Shown: positions 1-11,869 of the stretch, piece after piece
Numbering within the stretch: position 1 is the stretch's first letter
How the letters are laid out: each line of letters opens with the position of its first letter
Assembly: GCF_040954645.1 (NCBI RefSeq)
Contig: NC_092805.1
Span: 68,619,186 to 68,683,185 of the forward strand
Source: Diabrotica undecimpunctata
Lineage: Eukaryota; Arthropoda; Insecta; Coleoptera; Chrysomelidae
Reading direction: 5' to 3'
DNA: 64,000 bases
Translations under genes and position numbers: made by a program
Notes under the pieces: model-generated
What the model was told of the DNA's origin: nothing
Seen by the model: the letters and a program-made list of their open reading frames with translations, nothing else
Databases searched by the model: none

Positions 1-361
1 TCCACAAGATACTGCAGAAATGAATCCAGAAAGAGAGGAAAATGTCAATATGGCAGCTTTGATGTCATTAATGATGCAGATGAACAAGACAATGGAAGAG
101 AATATGAAAAAAATAGAACACAAAATGGAACAGAATTCACAAGAAGTCAAAGAAGACATGAAAAAAATGGAACAGAAATTGGAAGAGAATTATAGAAAAT
201 TAGAAAAGAAAATAGAAGATAATAATAATAAAATTGTAAAACAAATAGAAAAACAAATGGATAAAAAACTTGAAGCTGCAGAGAAAAAAGTAGCAAATGA
301 AATAAAAATTATACGGAATGACTACAAGAAAAGGATAGAAAATGAGAGGATAGAAGTAAAG
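1..361 (+). pseudogene. Ty3/gypsy gag fragment, second copy of the gypsy-1 family
   Basis: The reading frame open from the window edge to about 361 matches the N-terminal coiled-coil part of the gypsy-1 gag encoded on the other strand at 19233-20912, beginning inside it just before the shared MNPEREENVN. It is Lys/Glu/Asn-rich with a heptad-like pattern and no zinc knuckle. The match stops after ENERIEVK, where gypsy-1 continues with RIIQDNK; from about 362 the sequence is Jockey-like LINE endonuclease. This copy has fewer of the 14-residue repeats than gypsy-1. The 5' part lies outside the window. It cannot make a full Gag protein. Confidence 0.85.
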
Positions 362-2870
362 AGTCCACTACTAGGGCTCTAGAGTCATCATAACAAGGGA
401 TACACAACTCCTGAAATCAATAATGGGAAACAACCTACAATGTATATCTACAGGAGAACTAACTTATATTGGCCTAAAGATCTAAATAAAACACCAGATC
501 TCTTAGATTTCTGTGTGATTAAAGGTATATCTCTTAAGTACTGCGCAATAGAATTATGTTGGGACCTCTCGTCAGACCATTCTTTCATTCCAATTAACTT
601 TGACTTCAAAGTCATACTCAGAAGTAAGCCTCCAGTCCCAACCAATAATCAAACAAACTGGAACATATTTCAAAGTGCACTTACAGAACAAATATCAATT
701 AACTCAAAACAAAAATACAAATTGAAAACGCTGTACTATATCTTACTACATCCATACAAAAGCGTGCTAGGCGTGCTACTTTTAAACAGACAATATGGGA
801 GGAAAGCATAAATTATTCTCTGAGTGCAAAAATCTTGATTAAAGAAAAAAGAAAACTAAGAAAATAGTGTCAAAACACACAAGCACCTATTGACAAAGCA
901 AACCTAAACAGAATTACCAGAAAACGTAAAAATCTGTTAAAAGAAGAAAAAAGTAAGCGGATCCAAACTTATCTAGAAAATCTGACGCCGTTCGAAAATA
1001 CAAACTATTCTTTATGGAAAGCGACGAGAAAATTAAAAGGACCACAAGACGTCATATCTCCTTTAAAAAATGTCAAAAGTAAATGGGCAAGAACAGATAC
1101 AGGGAAATCCCAGACATTCGCAGAACATCTTTCGAAAGTATTTAGTCCATTTACCAGAGGAGTGCCTGTAGAACAAGAACAACCACTTTATTCTTTTCTT
1201 GACGCTTCATATTAAATGGAACTACCAATCTACCAATTTTACATTAAAGACGTAAAACATAATTAAAAATTAGATAAAAACCAATAAGGTACCGAGATAC
1301 GATCTCATTACAGGTAAAGTCCTTCATGAACTAACCCATGATTCTTCTTGTAGTGCCTAGCCGTTTCAGATTTTGGCGACCATCATTTCAATCTGTATCG
1401 TGCAAACTCTGGCTCTAAAAAGATTTGTTGTGGTTGTGTTAAACCACGTACGTAGATTTTTCAGGCAGGAAATTCTTCGCCTTCCTGGTCCTCGTTTTCT
1501 TTCTACTTTTTCTTAAAGAATTAATTGCAGCAACCCATATCTTTCGCTGTTCCTCATGATGTGACCGAGGTATTCAATTTTGGCTGTTTTGACCATGATT
1601 GCTACAGAATAATTACTACGATCTCAATACTATGTTAAGTCTACACTACTTCCCTTTGTAATGGAAAGTGGCACAGATTATACTCATTCAAAAACCTATT
1701 TAAGATCCAAAATATGTCAACTCATACCAACCAATTAGTTTAGTTTCAGTCAATTCTAAGATTTTTGAAAAACTTCTGTTGAGAAAAATCAACCCAATAT
1801 TGGACAAAAAGGATCTAATACCTAACCATTAATTCGGAGTTTGTAACCAACACGCTACAATAGAACAAGTTCACAGATTATACACAACAATAAAAACTAG
1901 TCTCGAAAACAAGCAATACTGTACTGCAGCCTTTTAGATGCCTCTTAAGCTTTTGATAAGGTGTGGCACTTGGGACTTCTGTACAAGTTAAAGAAAAACC
2001 TACCTTACACTTACTTCAAACTGCTTAAATCATACCTTACAGAAAGGAGATGTTCTAGTAAGGTATAGTGAAGCATATACAAAACCCTACCTACCCCTAC
2101 CCCTACCCCTCTGGTGTACCTCAGGGTAGTGTGCTCAGACCGATCTTGTACCTGATATATACGGCTGACTTACTAACAAGAAATAACCTTATACTTACAA
2201 CATTTGCAGATGATACTGCTTTCCTAACATCTTATAGTATTTCAGTAATAGCATCAGAGATACTTCAACTACATCCAAACAAAGCTAATGTATGGTTTAA
2301 ACTCTGGAGAATTAAAGTAAATCACTCAAAATCCACACATATTACATTTACTATAAGAAGAGATATGTTCACAAGTTAACCTCGATGGACACCCTTTACT
2401 CCAAAAAGATGACGTAAAATATCTAGGCATTCATCTGGACAAACGATTAATATGGACCAAACATAAATATATGGACGAAAAGACTACAACTAAGAATTTT
2501 ATACAAAAAATTTTACTGAATACAGGAAAAAAAACTTACACCTATCGATCGACAACAAACTGATGGTATACAAAGTTATAATAAAACCCGTTTGGTCATA
2601 TGGTTCGCAGCTCTGGGGATCAGCTAGCAAATCTAATGTTATGAAAATACAAAGATAAAAAACTAAAACTCTGAGAACACTCGCTAATGCCCCTTAGTAT
2701 ATCAAGAATGACGCCTTACATAGAGATTTACAGGTAATAACAGTCTCTGAAGAGTGCAAAAGAGTTTCTGAACAATATCAAAACAGGTTGAGCGTGCATC
2801 TTAACATAAACTCCATAAACAACAAGCGAAGAGATTAAAGCGATATGATCCCTTGGATCTACCAAACCAT
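362..2870 (+). pseudogene. Jockey-like non-LTR retrotransposon ORF2, decayed and 5'-truncated
   Basis: The fragments follow the ORF2 order. The end of an AP endonuclease (GSRVIITR, then PDLLDF and SSDHSFIP) lies at about 370-600. A linker follows at 640-1330. RT pieces follow: PISLVS-like at about 1735, FGVCNQHAT at about 1835, SGVPQGSVL at about 2112 and the FADDTAF catalytic box at about 2200. The C-terminal region lies at 2580-2865. Stops and frameshifts interrupt all parts, so it is inactive. The left edge abuts a gag fragment; no clear poly(A) tail is visible at the right. A minus-strand LINE fragment is nested at 1344-1592. The Jockey-like assignment rests on the endonuclease and RT wording only. 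Confidence 0.8.
1344..1592 (-). mobile_element. Nested RTE-like LINE 3' fragment with 8-bp target duplication
   Basis: On the minus strand this reads the C-terminal tail of a LINE ORF2 (KIEYLGHIMRNSERYG, then KRGPGRRRIS, then LKNLRTWFNTTTT, ending MMVAKI and a stop), with one internal stop. It interrupts the Jockey-like ORF2. The octamer CCATGATT flanks it on both sides (1336-1343 and 1593-1600), as expected for a target-site duplication made by target-primed reverse transcription. Strong 5' truncation is typical of such insertions. The clade name is tentative. Confidence 0.75.
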
Positions 2871-3159
2871 TACTGACAGTGCCTACAGTAGTGAAAGCTA
2901 CACCTTCAACAGCGCTCAGCCATTGTTATCTGTGCAGCTTTTAGTATTCTTGTTCGCGTATCTGTGTATGATGCGTGCAAACAAGCCAATATTTGTGTTT
3001 TGATGCTTTGGTCACTGGACCTTACATCTCTCTGACATTGTAAAGACAAAAAATTTTATTTATTGTTTTTTATTGTGAAACAGATTGTAAAAAATCTTAA
3101 TGTTTCAATCACTATGCTGACAAAAAAAGTGTTGACGTTTTTTTTTTGTTAGCTGGATC
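2871..3159. other. Intergenic stretch, nothing recognised
   Basis: No coding similarity or structured repeat was recognised between the two LINE relics. It contains only a few short A- and T-runs. Confidence 0.5.
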
Positions 3160-3520
3160 GTGTTATTGTCAAGAAATAGTCTCTCTATACATTTGGTCAA
3201 TACTTTTTATTATTCTCCTGTTTTAATTATTAACTTGTCATCGTTGAGTAATGCGATAGATGAGCGTTTTCTAGATTCCTTTGTAACTTCTTTTATTTTT
3301 TTGTGCATGTTAAATAAATCATATTTGTCTTGTAGCTGCTCGATTTCAATGCATCTTTCCTTTATTCACACCTCTTTGGATTGTTGGATTTTATATTTGA
3401 TGATATTATTTACTTTGCAGTATTTTGTTTGGTCTCTGTTTTTTTATTCATTAATTCGAGAATTTCGGTGGTCATCCAATATTTTCTCCTGCGTTTATTC
3501 GTTGTGTTCAAAATGATACA
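3160..3520 (-). pseudogene. LINE ORF2 fragment (endonuclease-RT linker), RTE-like
   Basis: The minus strand reads a linker typical of beetle-type RTE-like LINEs: RRRKYWMTTEILELMNKK, then ERCIEIEQLQDKYDLFN, then MHKKIKEVTKESRKR, with frameshifts. This charged helical region lies between endonuclease and RT. The open plus-strand frame over the same bases (3160-3516) is probably just its antisense. No RT box is attached, so this is an isolated relic. Confidence 0.6.
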
Positions 3521-4215
3521 AATATATAATTGAGGATATGCTACTATGCAAGAAAATTTGTGTTCACGGCTATGCAGTTCTGTATTTTTGTTTTTCGATG
3601 ACTACTCTTTCTTATTTTCTCGTTTTTTCAAGGTCGTAACACGTAAATTTTTCTAACGGTTATTATTTCAACATTGCACATATCCTAATCAGACCTCTAA
3701 TTTTAGCATCACTTGGTACCACAAGTAGACTTCCAGTAGTATTATCCTTTTTTATCACTTGGGTGCGATGAGAGGTTCTATTAATATATAGTATGAATTG
3801 ATAATCTATTAGTATGAGTTGAATTTATATATTTTAGAAAATTGTTTAAACTTTTTTTTATCGGGCACACTGCATAATACAAAATTCCATGTGCTTTAGC
3901 TTATTATGCAGGGAAATATTGATGGTGGAGCGATCTAGGTCGTCGCAAAAATTCACGGCTGAAGAGCTTATAGTTATGGTATGAAACGAACACAAGCATA
4001 CTTTTCAAAAAGATGTTAGACAAAGTCCAAATAGCGCTGATAATTACCAATGTTCTAGAATAATATTCGACGTAATTTACATATAGTGACAGGAAAATTT
4101 TATAAAGTTTTTTATTTCAAATAAAGAAACGTTGCCAATGTGAGTCCATAATACTAATGTATAGGAAATAATTCAATCCTCAAAATCTTAGGTAAATTTT
4201 TATTATAGTAGAATT
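3521..4215. other. Non-coding AT-rich stretch
   Basis: No coding similarity, terminal repeats or RNA structure was recognised. The right end runs into the Penelope-type terminal sequence with the hammerhead motif. Confidence 0.4.
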
Positions 4216-4266
4216 TCTAGGCTACCAATTTCGAGGCTTACAATATGTGCCTCATCATCAGGCCTC
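4216..4266 (-). ncRNA. Hammerhead ribozyme motif, Penelope-like element terminal region
   Basis: On the minus strand CTGATGA (4261-4255) is followed by a helix GAGGC/GCCTC closing an 11-nt loop, then GAAA (4232-4229), then a minimal stem III (T-TG-G), then TA (4224-4223) as the U16.1-H17 cleavage position. The AGGC just before CTGATGA pairs with GCCT just after the cleavage site as stem I. All hammerhead core positions are present. Penelope-like retroelements are known to carry such minimal hammerheads in their terminal repeats. It lies on the same strand as the Penelope-type coding relics at 6284-7365, about 2 kb downstream of them. Confidence 0.7.
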
Positions 4267-4269
4267 AGT

Positions 4270-6280
4270 CCATAGGTCTTTGTTTTTAACAAAAACTAAA
4301 AGCTATAAGAACAGCAACATGAACCAAAGAATAAACATATAATACAAAGATTAAAATCAAAATTAATTAATCAAGTAAACAACTATAACCTAAATTAAGT
4401 AAGAGAGTTGGTACTATATATGTATAATGTAAATTAGATGATAACCGTAAAAAATTAATTTGGTGAAAGGACTGACGTACTATACAATATATTGAGACAT
4501 TTATGGTATTGGTAGTAACCAATCTGATGGAAACTACAATATAGTGATTTAATTGTTATAGGGTAGGTATCTTAAATTTGAACTCATATGTAAAAAGTTA
4601 AACAAATTATATCAAAAATAAAAAAAACTTACATATCAGATACAAGGAGGCTCTTTTACTTTATGTAATTTTCGAATTACCAATACCCCAAGGGACCCAT
4701 TCATTCAGTTATGGAAATATTTGAAATAATATTTAAATTATATGCGACCAAGCCATAAGTAGATGATAGGAAGATTTTGTTTCCGCCTATAAATTTGGTA
4801 TCAGGATATCATATACATTTAATTTACGAACATAATTTTAAAAATGTCATTTAAGGCAAGGATGATCTTCTGTTGCTGTCATTGTTTAGGAGGTTTTGTG
4901 GTCATGTCTCCCGCCGTACTGCTTTATGATTGAGTGGCAGTCTTCTCTCAAGGTAGTTGTTGACTATAAGGCATAACCTTGATATTGTGATTCTACAGTT
5001 AGTCCTTAAAATATTATTATAGACATGCAGCCAAAATACTGTAGCGTTTCACCAATAAAATGAGCGGTTATATTATGTAAATATATTTATTTATAAGCTT
5101 ACAGTACGATAATATCTTAACTAACTAAACTAATATCAGCGCAGCTTATGTATACAAGTAATTATGTACTAGAATAATCTAGAATAGTCCACCCCTATTC
5201 CTGCTTGTATTAACTCCTCGATCTGACAGAATAAATGATATTTAATGTATACAATATTTTTATATTTTTTATTTATGCAATAACTTTGGCCAAATTTAAT
5301 GTATTCAATTTTATCTATATATTTATGTGTGTATGTACTAATTGTCTTATTTTTTGATTTTATGTTGTAAATTGTTAAAAGTTATTGTCCTAAGGATGTT
5401 ATTCAGAAATGTTGTTTAAAAAAGTGTTAATAAAAAAATGCATAATGTATGAATTAGTAAGCTGATTCACATTCAGATGGTCGGCACATTTGAAAATTTT
5501 TGAATTCGAGACCAAACTACATCTCAAAACGTAACACTTGGGTAATGCTGGGTACCTGCTAGAGCTGCAATACTGCGTAAATTTTTTCAAGTTATTTGTA
5601 AAGTTTGAGAAGGTTTGAAGAAAAATCAGTGAGGGATATTCAAAAACTCGAACACGGTGCATGAGGTTTACAGATGGGTAAGGATTCAAAAATTATAAAT
5701 AAATGGAACAGGACATCTACAAATCAAAATTATATATGTAGATAACAGTTTAACATTAAATATATTTAATATATAGTATTATGTTGTGTAAAATTCTTTG
5801 AAAGAAAGTGCCAGGTATGGTTCAAATATCTTAGGATGTATATAATTAAATTGATCAGTATTGCTCTATAAGATTTTTGCTAAGTAGAGCACATTTTTTA
5901 TTATATCGGAGTTTAGAGTTATTTTATTAGATAATAAGTGGAAACTAACTAATACGTTTTAATACAAAAATGAAGAAAAATGAAGTATAAATGATATAAG
6001 TACATTTATGTTCTTAAAATTTATTTTCTTCTCAAACTACTAGTCCCCACATCAGCATCCTTCTGCTAGATTCGTAGAGACAACAAGAAAAAATCAAAGG
6101 TAAATGATAGTTACATTACATTTAAGATAGAGTGAGCATTAAAGAGAATAAAGATTACATTAGAATTTAAAATTAGTATTGGAGAAGATCAGATGATATA
6201 AGTATATTATTATGTTCATTAGTGAGTAGATTAGGTAATGAGAACAGTATATCAAGTTGTAAACTCAAGAGATAATTGTG
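4270..6280. other. Long non-coding stretch within or beside a Penelope-like element
   Basis: No protein similarity was recognised. A 96-residue minus-strand frame at 5399-5689 has no family features and is probably chance. The stretch separates the Penelope GIY-YIG relic from the hammerhead motif, so part of it may be element 3' sequence or a later insertion. Confidence 0.35.
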
Positions 6281-6283
6281 AGC

Positions 6284-6600
6284 TTAGTGTTTTCTTGAAA
6301 GATCTTTCATAGACTTTAGTATGTGCAGATATTCTATATTGTTTAATTTTAGGCCTTTATTCTGGAGATGGAGGACTTTAAACCCAGTTTCAGAATTGCA
6401 CTCATGACCAGACTCTGTTATATGGGAAGTAAATTGTGACTGTCCATATGGTGAAGAAACTATGATGTATCCTCTATGTTTATGGAGACGAATTTGGAAA
6501 GACCTATAAGTTCTACCCACATATTGGCTGTTACAGGTATTGCAACTTAACAAGTATACCTCACTACGACTCATCTTTTTTGGTTATAAAAACCCGACCT
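6284..6600 (-). pseudogene. Penelope-like element GIY-YIG endonuclease domain
   Basis: The 96-residue frame reads VYLLSCNTCNSQYVGRT, then RSFQIRLHKH, then SQFTSHITESGHECN. This is the GIY-YIG nuclease arrangement of Penelope-like elements: a VY..C..C start, a YVG box in place of YIG, an R..I..H helix and a distal H..E.GH segment. In these elements the domain sits C-terminal to RT and nicks the target DNA. RT pieces lie upstream on the same strand at 7100-7365, which is the expected order. The frame between them is broken, so the element is dead. Confidence in the family is high; full element ends are not defined. Confidence 0.8.
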
Positions 6601-7099
6601 AGCTTACTATATGTTTTGAAAGATATATTACCATAATCTTTTAAAACTCTAGCTAATGTGTAAGAAAAACCATCAATGAAGGTTATGATATGTATGGTTT
6701 ATACTCACTAATATTAACTGCTAAATTAGGAGAGTATACCGAATTTGGAAGACGCCTGTTTTTTTTTATTGTAATATTTTATTTATCTTTATCTATACTC
6801 ATTTCTTATAGCTATTTGGTAACTATTTTGTAATTTGATTTTAAAAGAATTAAAAGAAAGTGGTAATAAAACCAGTATATAGATGTAGCTATGAAAATTA
6901 GCTAACTTGTGTTGTATAGGGTGGAAAGAACTGTTGTGTATTACAGTACGTATATGAGTCGGTTTTCTATAAACATCAAATTTAAAAGAGTAAAATTAAT
7001 ATGTAAAAAGTAAGTGTTAGGTTAAAGACATTCACACTACAGTTTTATTTTGTGTTTCTAATGGAAATCTAATAAAGTGATGTAAAGCGTTAATATAAT
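6601..7099. other. Gap between Penelope RT and endonuclease relics
   Basis: AT-rich sequence between the two Penelope domains. It is probably decayed coding sequence from the RT thumb and linker, but I cannot trace a frame through it. Confidence 0.35.
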
Positions 7100-7365
7100 T
7101 TATAAACTAGTTTAATTGATTTTTGCCACCAGTCCAAATAATTATTGTGTCGTCAATATTAGAACTTAATGTAGTTTTAATATTCATTGTTTTTCAAGAT
7201 GTAATGCGTCTCCAAATCGTCTAAAAATATATTTGCCAATATGGGAGATAAAGGTAAACCCATAGATAAACCTTCTGGTTCACTGTAAGTAATGTTGTAA
7301 AACTGAAGAAAAAGTTTTGGTTCAGGCAGATTTAGTAATTTAGTACAATACATAATAAGGTTTTT
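7100..7365 (-). pseudogene. Penelope-like element reverse transcriptase fragment
   Basis: On the minus strand a frame from about 7363 reads LQFYNITYSEPEGLSMGLPL, then SPILANIFLDDLE. This is the G.SMG.PLSP.LAN box of Penelope-type RT, just before the catalytic aspartates. After a stop and frameshift, VDDTIIIWTGG appears, the YVDD-equivalent. Known Penelope-like elements have RT followed by GIY-YIG, as here. Stops and deletions make it non-functional. Confidence 0.75.
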
Positions 7366-7369
7366 ATTT

Positions 7370-8095
7370 CAGCTTTTCTTCCCATAATTTAATTTAGAAT
7401 TATTATATGCTAATAAAATATCCGAATCCATAAACTAGATTTGTCATTGTTTTGCGATAAACTATTCTTTATATATTTTTAAATAATGTACATTTTTTTA
7501 CAATCGCCGCCACTGTCATCCGAAGCAACAATTCAAGATTGTGTGCTGGTCGTGGTCCTAGTGTGCCATGTTCTTCTTCGACAAATTCCAATAATAATAA
7601 AGAAAGCGTCGGATCTCCCGTGGCGCTCGTCTATGGCCATGAGAAATATCTGAAATACCCGCGCCTATTTATCATAAGCCTACCCTGATTGTAAACAATC
7701 GAAAAGGACAACTAGGAATATGTGTCCAACGGATGCGGTCTTTATATTTTTATCTTTCTTCTTCTTCCTTCTCCTTCTCTTGCTCTCCGGTTTTTTATCA
7801 GATCTTGATTTGATTAATATTAATAGTCGTGGAGATGGTCTTACCCCGCTGATTAAGATATTTTTATTTTTTATCAGCCAGCACGGTACAGTATCAAGTG
7901 TTTGTAACCCTGACCTTTACTTTAGGAATTTTTGTTTTTAGAACAGTTTTAGACACAACAAATAAGCAGAGTTTTTAGACAAATTGGGTACGTGTTAAAT
8001 GGGATTTTTTATCACACAACTTTATTATAATAATTGCTTGAATTTTCATCTTAATAGTTACATAATAAAGTATACACTAATATATTTAGAAATGA
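7370..8095. other. Non-coding stretch
   Basis: The 73-residue plus-strand frame at 7720-7941 starts with a phenylalanine/leucine run from a CTTCTT-rich tract and has no family features; I treat it as chance. No terminal repeats were recognised. Confidence 0.4.
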
Positions 8096-8426
8096 GTTTA
8101 ATTATCATTTAGCGGATGATTATTTACTTCAACCACAACCCAACAACTTAGTGGTACCAATGAGCGAGCCTCTAGGTTTTGATCTGCCTCTAAGAGTCTG
8201 TACTACTCTGAACATAATAAGAACGGAACATGGCTGCTGTGCAGACTCTCTGTTTAAATGGGAAAGAACTTCTTATCCAGATTATAGCTGTAATGCGGAA
8301 AGACAAACAATCTACCAAATCTTGACAAAATACCCTTTGCGATTCTATGCTGGCCAAATAACCGATTTTCTGAATGTGAAGTTTGGTGCAATTGATTACA
8401 TCATGAATCTAAATATTTGGCTATGA
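8096..8426 (+). pseudogene. LINE ORF2 C-terminal fragment
   Basis: The frame reads PLGFDLPLRVCTTLNIIRTE, then HGCCADSLFKW, then CNAERQTIYQILTKYPL, ending DYIMNLNIWL and a stop. This is the conserved tail of several insect LINEs, with R.RT.HG, a CxC-type cysteine pair, E.QT..H and CPL. Here the second conserved His and Cys are replaced (QI and YPL), showing decay. The C-terminal stop at 8424-8426 is probably original. No RT is attached upstream. Confidence 0.65.
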
Positions 8427-9590
8427 CTATCTGTATACTATTTATGTATTTATCTGTCATTGTACCTTAACTTTAAGTATAGGTGATTTGTATACGCCAT
8501 ACAGCTGCTATATAGAGTAGGTAGAGTAATTTGAGTTAAAAAAAAACGCAAAATCTTTCTAGCATATTCAACTATTTCTTCAATAGCCTTACTTGGTCTA
8601 AATACCTTTTCTTAGAATACCCATTTAGGGTTTTCATTATCGTTGCAATAGACTTGTAACACCATGCATTGTTTTTTTTTTAAGAAATACATTTTTACTC
8701 TTTATTTGTGCCCTTTTCTTTCGAAATTTTTTTCATCATAGGCGCTCGCTAGATATTACCTAATATTTGCTGTTAGGATTTTTCATTTCCTAGGCTATAA
8801 TAGAGTTACAAATGGAATGACAGGAAGAAAGACTTAGCACTTTGTGTCCATATTTCAAAGCTATATATTTTCATGAGGTGGCATATTTCTAAAAATATTG
8901 ATTCTTTTGATTGAAATTTATGTTTTTTTTCTTGTATTTGAGCTTTAGTAGAGCTTGAATTTGGCATTTTATTTAGCAATATGCTATAATATGAAGCATT
9001 GTCTATAATAATTATCGAAGGTTGTACAAGGTTCTGCTTTTCAAACTAGTGTAGAAAGTTATCTTTATTCATTTTCCCATGGTAATCATATTTTTGAAAA
9101 ATATATCGCTTGTGCCCTATCAGTAAATCCATACTCACTACCAGCATTGATTATAATATATCTGTAAATCGTATGGATGTCGGATTAGCAGTGTTAGGGA
9201 AATTTGAACTCTAAGGTTAATGTTATGGAAATTTTAAATTCTAGTGACGTCAGCTTGAATAAATCATGACGTGCAATGATTTTACCCCGAAAAATGTTGC
9301 ACGTATGTATTTGTGTTCATATTCTACACGCTGTTTATAACTGCAACAGATCTTAAATTTAACTTATTACGTAGTTCACTTAACGCCCTTGTTTAAAAAC
9401 CTTTTTCTAGTACGTTTCGAAGAATTATAACATTTTTAGCGAATACGCCACTTTCTTCAGCCCATGTTATGCAGATATTAAAACAATTAGATGCTGTATC
9501 TGGTTTAACTGTAACAGTTGTAGTAGTGGTGGCCCCAATATTTCTACTAGGCTTCTTTATTCTTCTTGTACTGCTTCATATATTTCTTCA
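8427..9590. other. Non-coding stretch
   Basis: No gene recognised. A segment near 9410-9462 contains a GAAGAA/TTCTTC inverted pair next to GAAACGTAC on the minus strand, resembling the edges of Penelope-type terminal sequences but without a valid ribozyme core. Confidence 0.35.
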
Positions 9591-10330
9591 TCTGTCATAA
9601 TTTCCTTTTTCTTAATTTCTAGTCGCTTTTCTATTCTAGTAGCGTTTCTTCTTGGTCAATTTTTTCTGGGAAACCGAATTTTCCTAAGGGTGTTTCTAGG
9701 TCTGCTTCTTTTACACTTATTTTTGCGTTGAAATTGCCAAATAAAATTGTGATTTGAGTACAAAAGTCATTAAGCGCAGTAGATATATCGTCATAAAACA
9801 TTTCGATTTCTTCATCTGTATTGTTTGCTGTGTATATGATTATCCAATTGTATTCTTGGATAATTTTCAGTTCATATCTACTGTTCAGATTCAGAATAAG
9901 ATATGCCACACTAGATGATATACTTTGAATGTTTATTATCTTGTTCGCGTAGTTTTTATGGACAAAGAAACCGATGCCAACTGATGTAGTTTCAGGGCCA
10001 ATGTGATAGAATATATGCCCTGATTACAATGTTTTTAAAGTTCCACCTCTCTTTCTAACTTCGCTGACACCTATGACATATCATTTAATTTTATTCATTT
10101 TAGTTTCCATTTCTGTGAATCTGGGTTGTTTGGGTTTCCGTATAGTCAGTTTTTTGTCCCCTTCCCCAGAATCCTTGGGATAGACTGATAAATCTGTGTG
10201 AAATTTTGGACGCATCCTAGTCACCTGGGGTAAACCTGTATTTGTTTTAAAATCTAACATCGTGATTTTAAGGGGTATATTGGCATTAAAACACAACGCC
10301 TGCCAGACTGGTTCATGAGTGTTCACAGTA
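9591..10330 (-). pseudogene. RTE-like LINE 5' region and AP endonuclease, broken
   Basis: Minus-strand pieces in order: KKLTIRKPKQPRFTEMETKM (5' leader coding), YVIGVSEVRKRGG, IGFFVHKNYANKIINIQS, ILNLNSRYELKIIQ, then DEEIEMFYDDISTALNDF, GNFNAK and ETPLGKFGF. VSEVR, the SRYELKIIQ strand and GNFNAK match LINE endonuclease motifs. In the family GNFNAK would be GDFNAK, so the catalytic Asp is replaced by Asn. A deletion removes the segment between KMNKIK and YVIGV. EIMTDEEIYEAVQEE near 9590 is the following linker. It cannot make an active endonuclease. Confidence 0.75.
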
Positions 10331-11455
10331 TCACGGCCGGTTAAATCAACTTTATTGCCGCCTGCGACTTTGTGGTATTCTTATACCTGTCCTGCATTTG
10401 TACAGGAACTACCCTTTTGAGTTTCTTGAACCGTACTATATTTAATATAAAATTAGTATTTCTTAAACGTAGGAATAAGTAACAATCTATGTTAAAATTT
10501 TATTTGCTTTCTTTTCTTTATTAAGAATCTACTACAATATTATTGTCCAACAGATATAACTAAGCATTGAGAACTTAATATAACTAAAACAGCGATAAAA
10601 ATCATATTGATTTTTATTTCAAATTAGAAACATTTATTTATTAGAACAGGATAGTACAGTATTACCTATAAATTCATAATACAACAAAATATTCACAAAT
10701 ATGTAGCGTTATCCACTATGCTCGGATAATTCTAGCTCTATTCGGGTTATTCTAGTATTATCTTATATTCGCGTTTTAACCGTAACATATACATTGTATA
10801 ACTTTATATTAATATTGATAACTAATATTTTTCCTTATAAAAAGTGTATAAATTATGTTTCTAATTACATTCTTTGTGTTATTATTTTACATAATTATTA
10901 CTTAATTACGCTCGGATGACGTCAGTTATTGCGTAAATACAGTACGGACCACGAACGGCTATGAGAGCCGTTAAGAGAAAAGCACACCTTCCAAATTACA
11001 TGCTAAGCGATAGCTGCAAATTGCGGGGACTTATACTGTAATCAAGACCAATTTTTAAATTAGGATAACAACAGACTATAACATTTTAATAACCTACTAT
11101 TATTTTATATTTCCCGCCAGATGGCACACTCTCGCTCTAATAACAAGACACTTCTGCTTCTATCGAGTGCTTTAGTTACACAGATCTTTTAACATTTTAT
11201 TTAATAGAAATCCTTAGTATGAATAAATATTTTTTTTACCTTTAATATTGGCGTTATCATATTAAACTAGTATAAATGAATTCAGCATGGTGATTCGTCA
11301 AATGCATCATAGAAAACGCAATAAGAAATTCATAATGTCTTGTGATATCTCTTATACCACCACCATATATTCAATATTAACGAACGTACTATTCAGTATC
11401 CTTTTGGAAGTTTTGTTAGTGTTTTTTACTTTTAGTCTCCCCACCTTTCCCCCTT
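10331..11455. other. Non-coding AT-rich stretch
   Basis: No gene or repeat structure recognised. A slightly GC-richer patch lies near 10910-11040. Confidence 0.35.
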
Positions 11456-11592
11456 TCATTCTGGCTGAAAAACATTCGCTACTGAACCGGGTTAAACATA
11501 CAGACGCTTTTATGACAAGCAGAAGATAGGGACGAATTTGCAATGGTTATAGCTAACCTTCATTAGTGGAGTCCGCACTAGAAGAAGTAGCT
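11456..11592 (+). pseudogene. LINE 3' end, copy 1
   Basis: The read-through translation gives a LINE ORF2 tail with QAEDRDEFAMVIANLH and a stop, followed by a short 3'UTR ending in GAAGAAGTAG. The same segment recurs about 250 bp downstream. Frameshifts are present. Confidence 0.6.
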
Positions 11593-11705
11593 TCTACAGA
11601 AATGATGTAAGACTGATCGGCCTGTAGGATTAAGGTAGAGCGTTATTGTAGCTGATTTTGAAGGATAGTATTGAAGAAAAAAGGGGTTCTGATAGAAGAC
11701 AAATA

Positions 11706-11845
11706 TTCTTGCTTAGAAAAATTCGCGACTGGACTGGGTTAAATACACACACACTTTTAAGAAGGGCAGAAGATAGGGACGAATTTGCAATGGTTATAAC
11801 CAACCTTCATTAGTGGAGTCGGCTCTAGAAGAAAAAGAAGTTGTC
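11706..11845 (+). pseudogene. LINE 3' end, copy 2
   Basis: The frame reads LLRKIRDWTGLNTHTLL, then RRAEDRDEFAMVITNLH and a stop. This is a better preserved version of copy 1 at 11456-11592, in the same orientation with the same distal GAAGAA-rich end. The two are either separate truncated insertions of one family or a local duplication. Confidence 0.65.
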
Positions 11846-11869
11846 TTGTCGTCCCATTTTGTCCAAGTC

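Noticed and set aside
7720..7941. Possible small membrane protein
   Set aside because: The hydrophobic run comes from a CTTCTT-rich low-complexity tract; no conserved motif follows.
9411..9464. Possible hammerhead: CTGAAGA and GAAACGTAC on the minus strand
   Set aside because: The best stem (GAAGAA/TTCTTC) uses the core bases themselves, so a valid three-helix hammerhead cannot form.
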